A stretch of 11,182 nucleotides of DNA from assembly GCA_000961805.1 (NCBI GenBank), contig LADV01000296.1, positions 1-11,182 on the forward strand. The letters run 5' to 3'. Below are positions 6,111 through 11,182 of the stretch, piece by piece (within the stretch, counting starts at the first letter, position 1; each line of letters begins with the position of its first letter). The position numbers and the translations under genes are program-made. The notes under the pieces were generated by a model that saw only the letters and a program-made list of their open reading frames with translations, did no database searches and was not told the DNA's origin. Source of the stretch: Peptococcaceae bacterium BRH_c23. GTDB lineage: Bacteria; Bacillota_B; Desulfitobacteriia; Desulfitobacteriales; Desulfitobacteriaceae.

Positions 6111-6832
6111 TTGGGCGGAGGCAAGAACTAACTAACCTTCTGTCAAACAAAAAATACACCAGACGGGAAGTTATCGGATTAGGACTATTAGGGATGCTTT
6201 CTGTTGCAGGTGGACTTAGTATACTACCGACAGGTAAATTATTAGCTAACGGTGAGGAGGTTGAGCATCAAGCAACCAAGGCCAGACTCCGCCCGACTCC
6301 TGACAAGTGGTCAGAGAACGAAGTTACCGTCGCTTGGCTTGGTCATGCCAGTTTTTTAATTAATTTCTTTGGCACAAAGATCATTATTGATCCGGCATTG
6401 GGTTCTCGTATTGGTCTTATTCCCTTTGGTGACCAAACGATTGGGCCAAGTCGTTATATATCAGCTGCATTAAAGGGCGAGGAAGTTGGTCCTGTCGATC
6501 TGTTACTTATCTCTCATGCCCACACGGATCATTTCGACTATCCCACTTTGCGTCAACTGCAGTCACCAGATACAATTGCAGTCACTGCCAAAAATACAAC
6601 TCCTCTATGGCAGGGCATGAAATTCAATTCTTTAGAGGAAATGCATTGGGGAGATAGCAAGTCTTTAGCAGGGGTAAATGTGAAAGCCATTGAGGGAAAA
6701 CACTGGGGGACTTTTAAACTATCCAATGAGCCTATGGAAGAGCCAATCACTCGCTTTCGTCAGGCTGCCGCCGGTCAAATGGAAAAGATGGCTATTCAGG
6801 AAGTGGGAGCTTCGTGGGTCCTCCCGCATTGA
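6068..6832 (+). CDS. MBL-fold metallo-hydrolase, chimeric N-terminus and internal deletion
   Basis: This open frame of 254 codons starts inside the response-regulator scrap (residues 1 to about 15-20) and continues in frame into a metallo-beta-lactamase-fold protein of the UlaG-like/COG2220 type. A GGGAG lies five bases before the ATG by chance. Residues 31-60 look like a twin-arginine export signal: TRREV followed by a hydrophobic GLGLLGMLSVAGGL. The fold starts with VTVAWLGHASFLINFFGTKI and IIIDP, and the metal motif is HAHTDHFD (150-157). After that, the segment NVKAIEGKHW leads at residue 212-213 directly into GTFKLSNEPMEEP. In the family these HW-G pieces are two separate sites with the GDTGY metal-ligand strand and the PIGAY region between. 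A deletion between the two HWG codon runs is inferred. The third metal ligand set is therefore missing and activity is doubtful. Confidence 0.75.
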   Translation: MARVKAHLARYERLLGRRQELTNLLSNKKYTRREVIGLGLLGMLSVAGGLSILPTGKLLANGEEVEHQATKARLRPTPDKWSENEVTVAWLGHASFLINFFGTKIIIDPALGSRIGLIPFGDQTIGPSRYISAALKGEEVGPVDLLLISHAHTDHFDYPTLRQLQSPDTIAVTAKNTTPLWQGMKFNSLEEMHWGDSKSLAGVNVKAIEGKHWGTFKLSNEPMEEPITRFRQAAAGQMEKMAIQEVGASWVLPH

Positions 6833-6878
6833 TACCAACGTGTAGCGATTACACAACCATACTTCTAAAAGAATATGC

Positions 6879-6896
6879 TTGACTTGGAGTTAACTC
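6879..6896 (+). promoter_or_regulatory. Truncated MerR-type promoter/operator
   Basis: CTTGACTTGGAGTTAACTC (6878-6896) is the left part of the promoter found before many MerR-regulated oxidoreductase genes: a -35 TTGACT overlapping an operator whose dyad centre is GAGTTAACTC. In the full form the dyad continues as CCAAG and a -10 follows after a 19-base spacer. Here the sequence diverges right after AACTC and no -10 is seen. It is probably the edge of another deletion, with the controlled gene lost. Confidence 0.5.
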
Positions 6897-6992
6897 ATTC
6901 GTGTTGGGGATGCACAGAGTGTATTACTGGGGACCGCATACGTTGATACTTTACCTGTGTCCGAATTAAATGCAAAAATTCAAAGTCCAAAT
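6894..6992 (+). pseudogene. Unidentified coding remnant
   Basis: An open frame begins directly after the truncated MerR-type promoter and reads like real protein, with no start codon: LIRVGDAQSVLLGTAYVD then TLPVSELNAKIQSPNLD. It runs on into the antisense of the DUF4256 gene, where it cannot be meaningful. A GTG at 6957 has no good ribosome site. I do not recognise the family. It may be the tail of the gene once driven by the promoter. Confidence 0.25.
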
Positions 6993-7529
<537 letters not shown>

Positions 7530-7683
7530 AGTTAGTTTCCCCCTTATATGTTCTCTAAGTGCTTTGACTAAACCCCTTGAGTTCTAAGTCCATTTTCATT
7601 TTGCTTCGTAACTGTAACATACCATCCTTTACAGTTTCTTGGTTATTGTTCCTATAAAGTAGATAAGTATCGTTTATAACTGA

Positions 7684-7714
7684 ATTATAGCTACCGCATA
7701 TCGGTTTAGTTCAA
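7684..7714 (-). promoter_or_regulatory. Possible promoter for the DUF4256 gene
   Basis: On the minus strand, TTGAAC (7709-7714) and a perfect TATAAT (7684-7689) are spaced by 19 bases, longer than the ideal 17. The leader to the DUF4256 start would be about 150 bases. The -10 match is strong, the spacing weak. Confidence 0.35.
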
Positions 7715-7720
7715 CTCCGG

Positions 7721-7790
7721 GATATCCGAAGGTAATGCGGATATACCTCCAAAATGGGAGGATATCCAAAGTTGTTGCGGAAATACCTTC
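7721..7790. repeat. Two-copy direct repeat, 40-base period, with hairpin
   Basis: Units at 7721-7750 and 7761-7790 share the layout GATATCC-AA-G, TGCGGA, ATACCT, with roughly three quarters of the bases identical. Across the join, GGATAT(A)CCTCC (7739-7750) and GGAGGATATCC (7757-7767) can pair as an 11-bp stem with one bulged A and a six-base loop. Further GGATAT/GATATCC-like words occur on either side (near 7696 and 7812). It lies between two divergent promoters. A repetitive regulatory site or the remains of a small repeat element are both possible. Confidence 0.45.
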
Positions 7791-7861
7791 TTTAAATATA
7801 ATACGTCTGAATATCCAATTCAAATGCTAAAACCATACATTAATCATTATTGTTTTTTGTC

Positions 7862-7889
7862 TTGAAACTTATGCTCAATTTTTTATAAT
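7862..7889 (+). promoter_or_regulatory. Predicted sigma-A promoter
   Basis: TTGAAA (7862-7867) and TATAAT (7884-7889) are separated by 16 bases. This is the best vegetative promoter seen on the plus strand before the alpha/beta hydrolase. The leader to ATG 8182 would be about 285 bases, long enough to hold the 11-codon ORF at 8087 and a small AAAAAGC/GCTTTTT hairpin (8143-8160). Confidence 0.5.
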
Positions 7890-8181
7890 CAAGTTAGCAT
7901 TATCCAAACTTAAACCCTCCTAAAATTATTTTATTAAATTCGCAGAAAAACCAAGTAACCAGGAAGTGGGTGGGTCCCAGATTTTCCTTAAGAGACTGGA
8001 TAAGCAGTTAGCAAAACTAACAATGAAGTAACGTAACAACGCACGTGGAAACGATAATATTGGATTATATTTACTAGAGGAAGGATATGCGAGGAAAATA
8101 TAGAAAGGTTATAGTGGAATAATTTGGGTGATATTGTAATTAAAAAAGCATTAGCTTTTTGGCATATATGGAGGAGCAAAA

Positions 8182-9326
8182 ATGACAAATAGGAAAACAA
8201 CTTTTGTTAAATCGTTTGTACGAAGGGTGGTACGTATTATGCTGATCATACCTGCTGTTTTACTTATTTGTATGTTTATTCTTGTGGGAGTACTGCTGGC
8301 ATGCAGTCCCGGAAAACCTGAACCTTTCTTAGATGAAAACGGAAGGCCTCTGGCAGGTAGCATTTCGGAAAAAATCCTTATCAATATCAATGGGGTGGAG
8401 CAGGGGATGTTTATCAAGGGTAAGGATAAAACGAAGCCTGTATTACTTTTCTTGCATGGGGGTCCTGGTATGCCCGAATATGCGGTTAGTCGGAGATATC
8501 CTTTAGTTCTTGAGAACTATTTTACTGTCTGCTGGTGGGAACAGCGAGGCGCCGGACTTTCCTATAGTTCCGATATTCTACCCGAGACCATGACATTCGA
8601 GCAATTGATATCCGACACACTGGAAGTGACAAATTACCTTCGCAAGCACTTTGGAAAGGAAAAGATTTACCTCATGGGGCATTCGGGGGGTCTTTTATTG
8701 GCATCCAAGCGGCGGCACGAGCACCGGAGTTGTACAACGCCTACATTGCCGTGGCCCAGATCTCAAATCAGCTCGAATCAGAAAAGTTGGCATACAACTA
8801 TATGATTGAACAGTTTACGAGGCTTGGGGACAAAAGAATGTTGCAAGAGTTTAAGAAATACTCTATCAGTGAGATAAACATGCCTTCATACTATTCCATG
8901 CGTGACGCACCGATGCACAAGCTTGGCATTGGCACTACGCATAAGATGAAATCTGTAATCAGTGGTGTCTTTTTACCTATAATGCTACACAGGGAGTATA
9001 CCCTCAGCGAAAAGATAATTATATGGCGCGGCAAATTTTTAACTACAAAAACCTACGATTTATGGAACAAGCTGGTTGCCACGGATTTGACTAAGAAGGT
9101 ACAGCGGTTGGATATTCCTGTCTACTTTTTTCATGGCATATATGATTACACGGTATCCTACTCTTTGGCAAAGGATTATTTTGAGGAACTACAGGTGCCC
9201 ATGAAAGGATTTTACACGTTTGAACAATCTGCTCACAGTCCATTGTTTGAAGAACCCAAAAAAATGCAACATATTTTGCAGGAGGACGTACTGGTAGGAG
9301 TGAACAACCTTGCCGACACAAAATAG
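8182..9326 (+). pseudogene. Membrane-anchored alpha/beta hydrolase, frameshift in G6 tract
   Basis: The protein is a proline-iminopeptidase-like alpha/beta hydrolase with an N-terminal membrane anchor. Start ATG has GGAGGAG upstream (8169-8175). Residues 16-40 form a hydrophobic segment ending LLACSPG, which could be a transmembrane anchor or a weak lipobox with Cys41. The catalytic layout follows: HGGPG (92-96, oxyanion hole), WWEQRGAG (118-125), GHSGG (166-170, nucleophile Ser). Right at this elbow, in six Gs at 8685-8690, the frame is lost and ends at 8803-8805. One extra G restores SFIGIQAAARAPELYNAYIA and the whole second half, with Asp in GIYDYTVSY and His in QSAHSPLF, ending at 9326. 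Repaired length would be 381 residues. The single-base defect in a homopolymer may be a true mutation, a phase-variable state or a sequencing error. Substrate unknown. Confidence 0.85.
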
Positions 9327-9433
9327 ACGGTTTAAAATACAAGCAAATCGCCTTTGGAGTCAAAAAGAGCTAAAGGCATAGGGAGTTTGGTTCTGAGGTT
9401 GTAATAAAGTCAGTGTCCTGAATAATAAATCTC

Positions 9434-10426
9434 TTACTTAAACTTAATTAATGCCGCTGACCGTTTAAGCTGTTCATCTAGAACCTTAGCATAAATCCTC
9501 GTGGTTCTGGGGTCGGCATGTCCTAAAGCGTCTTGTACAATGGCAAGATTATCCGTTTCGCGAAGTAGTAATGTAGCAAACGTTGAACGCATTTTATGAG
9601 CGCTAAAACCGTCTGTATTATGGCCCAATGTTTTAAGAATCGCCATATATTTTGCTATTAGATTTTGTACTGCTCTGGTACTAATACGTTTTCCTTGCAT
9701 AGAAAGAAACAACGCTTCTGATTTGCCCTGAGCATAACGTGGTCGTTCATTTTGAAGATAATCATTCAATGCCTCCGAAATTTCTGCATTAAAGTATACG
9801 ACGGTTTCTTTACTTCCTTTGCGAATAAGTTCAAAGTAGCCTTTATTGAGATAAGTTGTTCTGAGATTGAGACTGCATAGCTCAGATAAGCGTAATCCAG
9901 TACCGATAAAGGTAAGAAATATAGCGTAATTCCTTTTTTCTGTATAAGCATGATATTTGAGCTGTTCCTTAGACAAACCAATACCATTCTGCAAAACGTC
10001 AGTAAGATCAGCAATCTGATTAGGCTCAAGAGCTTTAGGAAGCTTTTGGTTGACATTAATAGGGTCTAATTTGATGGTAACATCTTTAGAAACCATATCC
10101 TCACGTAGTAAATATCGATAAAGGGATTTTATTACTGCTTGTTTGCGAGCAAGTGCACGCACCCCGTTATTACGTTCCATACTAGCCCAGCTCAAATAGG
10201 CTTCTATGTCACGATGTCCGATTTTATCCATAAGAAATAAACCTATGTCTACGGGCATAGAGGGGAAGGTAGGCATGGAATCACAAAGAAATTGAAAGAA
10301 CAAACGGAGTTCATTGGTATAGGCATATTGAGTATTTCTAGACTTATTGATGACAGCAAGGTGATTTATGAAATCTTGTGCAAAATGGGGCAGGATAGAA
10401 GAAGTAAATCCATTATTATCTTTCAT
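9434..10426 (-). CDS. Tyrosine recombinase/integrase (XerC/D/S-like)
   Basis: A complete 330-residue site-specific recombinase cuts and rejoins DNA through a covalent tyrosine link. The N-terminal SAM-like DNA-binding domain (about 10-115) includes SRNTQYAYTNELRLFFQFL. The catalytic domain has Arg179 in GTGLRLSELCSL, Lys203 in the beta-hairpin RKGSK, His277 and Arg280 in AHKMRSTFATLLL, His303 in LGHADPRTT and the nucleophile Tyr312. The start was set at the ATG with AGGAGG nine bases upstream on the minus strand. The frame is open 36 codons further, to 10534, but that part overlaps the promoter and is not protein-like. Size and motifs resemble chromosomal Xer and transposon integrases alike. 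It stands alone, convergent with the hydrolase. A perfect palindrome lies in its promoter. It may be the enzyme of a mobile element spanning part of this region. Confidence 0.93.
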   Translation of the reverse strand: MKDNNGFTSSILPHFAQDFINHLAVINKSRNTQYAYTNELRLFFQFLCDSMPTFPSMPVDIGLFLMDKIGHRDIEAYLSWASMERNNGVRALARKQAVIKSLYRYLLREDMVSKDVTIKLDPINVNQKLPKALEPNQIADLTDVLQNGIGLSKEQLKYHAYTEKRNYAIFLTFIGTGLRLSELCSLNLRTTYLNKGYFELIRKGSKETVVYFNAEISEALNDYLQNERPRYAQGKSEALFLSMQGKRISTRAVQNLIAKYMAILKTLGHNTDGFSAHKMRSTFATLLLRETDNLAIVQDALGHADPRTTRIYAKVLDEQLKRSAALIKFK

Positions 10427-10511
10427 TAAACCTAGCCTCCTGTGAATTAAATAGAATGAATATAGCAAAGAGCAACAAGGAGTAAGTCGTAACGTAAAAG
10501 ATGATATCGCT

Positions 10512-10541
10512 ATTATATTATAGTAATATAACAAATGACAA
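10512..10541 (-). promoter_or_regulatory. Promoter of the recombinase gene
   Basis: On the minus strand, TTGTCA (10536-10541) and TATAAT (10512-10517) are separated by 18 bases, with about 85 bases of leader to the start codon. A second TATAAT overlaps five bases closer but leaves only a 13-base spacer. The palindrome at 10513-10531 covers the -10 and most of the spacer. Confidence 0.5.
10513..10531. repeat. Perfect palindrome over the recombinase promoter
   Basis: TTATATTA, a three-base TAG centre, and TAATATAA make a perfect 8-bp inverted repeat. It could be an operator for self-regulation or a recombinase core-type site. AT-rich composition makes short palindromes easy to find, so its position inside the promoter is the main argument. 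Confidence 0.45.
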
Positions 10542-10586
10542 CTATATACTAAAGAGTGTTTTAGCGCATAGTTAAAAAGTCACAAA

Positions 10587-10706
10587 TTGTCCGATACAAG
10601 TCTAAAGGACTTGACAAAGAAATCCAAAAAGGCTTTAAAGGAATTCAAAGATCAGATTCTGACAGATATTCCGTCTCCTCTTACATATGTATATCAAACT
10701 AAGTGA
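10587..10706 (+). other. Possible 39-codon coding remnant
   Basis: An open frame, usable from a TTG at 10587 but without a ribosome site, reads like genuine protein: SLKDLTKKSKKALKEFKDQI then LTDIPSPLTYVYQTK. It has a lysine-rich amphipathic helix followed by a proline break. It is upstream of and divergent from the recombinase. No family recognised; the absence of a good start suggests a gene end left after deletion. Confidence 0.3.
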
Positions 10707-10776
10707 GTTTATTTATACTGCTACTGAGTGTGATGATTTTATTGGTATTTTGATTGAAAAAGGAATTTTAAGATAG
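10687..10776 (+). other. Possible 29-codon small ORF
   Basis: ATG at 10687 opens MYIKLSEFIYTATECDDF and IGILIEKGILR before TAG, overlapping the previous frame by 20 bases. Amino-acid use looks protein-like (acidic cluster, amphipathic end), but there is no ribosome site. It could continue the same lost gene after a frameshift near 10700. Not recognised. Confidence 0.25.
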
Positions 10777-10794
10777 GGGGTATAATTATGTATA

Positions 10795-10902
10795 ATGGAA
10801 AAGTTAAACCTAAATGTCGGATCAAAAACTAAAGCAAAATCTACTGTAAAGTATACAGGCAAAGATGAACAAATTAGAGACAAATACCTATCTATCGCTT
10901 AA
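10795..10902 (+). other. 35-codon ORF before the TnpB fragment
   Basis: ATG at 10795 opens MEKLNLNVGSKTKAKSTVKY and TGKDEQIRDKYLSIA, ending at TAA 10900-10902. AGGGGG at 10775-10780 is rather far for this start and better placed for ATG 10788, which gives only 14 codons. The frame is the same as that of the TnpB-family fragment that follows, so the TAA may be an in-frame stop within one decayed gene. The peptide is basic and does not itself show a TnpB motif. Confidence 0.35.
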
Positions 10903-11182
10903 TGGTTGAGAGTAAAGAGTATCAAAGTGCACAAAAAATGTCAAAAACGGAGACAACCCGCCGAAGAAACGGTCAGTTTATTAGAACTGGCCCCTGAGAT
11001 AGAGACTCCTTATCGGAAAATCAGGCAATTGCAGCGGAAAATGGATCGAAGTCGCCGAGCAACTAATCCGAACAAGTATAAGGCGAATGGGACGTTTAAT
11101 CGGAGTAATAATGATCGTTGGGTAAAGTCGAAGCACTATCAGTTGGATCAACTCAAACTGCAAAGAATCCAAGGTAAGTTAA
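10903..11182 (+). pseudogene. TnpB/IS605 OrfB-family fragment, no start, runs off window
   Basis: The last 280 bases are open in one frame to the window edge without a usable start. The translation includes QPAEETVSLLELAPEIETPY, then RKIRQLQRKMDRSRRATNPN and KYKANGTFNRSNNDRWVKSK. The run LQRKMDRSRRATNP..Y..GT....W.KS..Y is characteristic of clostridial TnpB-like proteins of IS200/IS605-type elements, RNA-guided nucleases related to Cas12. The segment lies in the RuvC-domain region, before the long helical insertion. The N-terminal wedge/REC part and start are absent, and a TAA lies just ahead in the same frame. No element end or guide RNA can be judged because the 3' end is outside the window. 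Confidence 0.7.

Larger units (their letters stand above)
7530..8181. other. Divergent intergenic region
   Basis: This 652-base AT-rich region separates the minus-strand DUF4256 gene from the plus-strand hydrolase. Besides the two promoters and the repeat listed separately, it holds an 11-codon ORF at 8087-8122 (MRGKYRKVIVE) with AGAGGAAGG in front. A small hairpin (8143-8149 with 8154-8160) lies just before the hydrolase ribosome site. No RNA gene or further coding sequence was recognised. Confidence 0.5.

Noticed and set aside
7965..7980. T-box-like word GTGGGTGGGTCCCAG
   Set aside because: It lacks the ACCGCG part of the T-box sequence and no terminator or tRNA-synthetase/amino-acid gene follows.
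8143..8160. Hairpin AAAAAGC/GCTTTTT as a terminator
   Set aside because: Only seven base pairs, mostly A-T, and immediately before a gene's ribosome site. At most it affects translation slightly.
10427..10534. Upstream start extending the recombinase by 36 residues
   Set aside because: The extension overlaps the promoter, is low-complexity and not family-like, and the downstream ATG has an ideal AGGAGG.
10981..11172. Minus-strand ORF of 63 codons at the window end
   Set aside because: It is the antisense of the recognisable TnpB-family fragment and has no ribosome site.

Overview
The window looks like a Gram-positive, low-to-moderate G+C anaerobe of the Clostridia, possibly Peptococcaceae-like. 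This is inferred from A-rich AGGAGG-type ribosome binding sites, a lysine riboswitch before dapA, a clostridial-style acyl-CoA (beta-oxidation/butyryl-CoA) gene set, a DUF4256 protein and an IS605-type TnpB remnant. No species can be named from the sequence alone.

Layout. (1) 1-1341: the 3' half of a lysine riboswitch with its terminator, a short decayed ORF, intact dapA, and a strong palindromic terminator. (2) 1342-2629: a non-coding stretch with tiny ORFs, then a transglutaminase-like gene broken by an in-frame TAA and a later frameshift. (3) 2630-3155: a non-coding or decayed stretch with one orphan C-terminal reading frame and a 22-codon ORF. (4) 3156-6081: a co-directional acyl-CoA catabolic operon in decay. 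It holds a crotonase with a frameshifted N-terminus, one intact crotonase, a thiolase start fused by deletion to the tail of a third crotonase, an acyl-CoA dehydrogenase lacking about 120 internal residues, and only the first third or less of the Rossmann domain region of a 3-hydroxyacyl-CoA dehydrogenase. (5) 6035-6832: a scrap of an OmpR-type response regulator runs in frame into a Tat-signal metallo-beta-lactamase-fold protein that itself has an internal deletion. (6) 6833-7529: a truncated MerR-type promoter, an unidentified coding remnant, and a complete DUF4256 gene on the minus strand. (7) 7530-8181: a 650-base intergenic region with divergent promoters and a 40-base-period repeat. (8) 8182-9326: a membrane-anchored proline-iminopeptidase-like alpha/beta hydrolase, frameshifted in a run of six G at its nucleophile elbow. 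(9) 9434-10426 minus: an intact XerC/D/S-like tyrosine recombinase, with a perfect palindrome inside its predicted promoter. (10) 10427-11182: small unidentified ORFs and a start-less TnpB-family fragment that runs off the window.

How it fits together. The intact genes are dapA, the second crotonase, DUF4256 and the recombinase. The acyl-CoA genes would have formed one beta-oxidation module (dehydrogenase, hydratases/isomerase, hydroxyacyl-CoA dehydrogenase, thiolase), but as written the pathway cannot run from this locus. At least four deletion junctions lie within about 2 kb, all on family-recognisable sequence, so the region reads as a decaying accessory segment flanked by mobile-element genes. 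I found no convincing new multi-gene system. The most unusual items are the clustered deletion chimeras, the frameshift at the G6 tract and the palindrome over the recombinase promoter.
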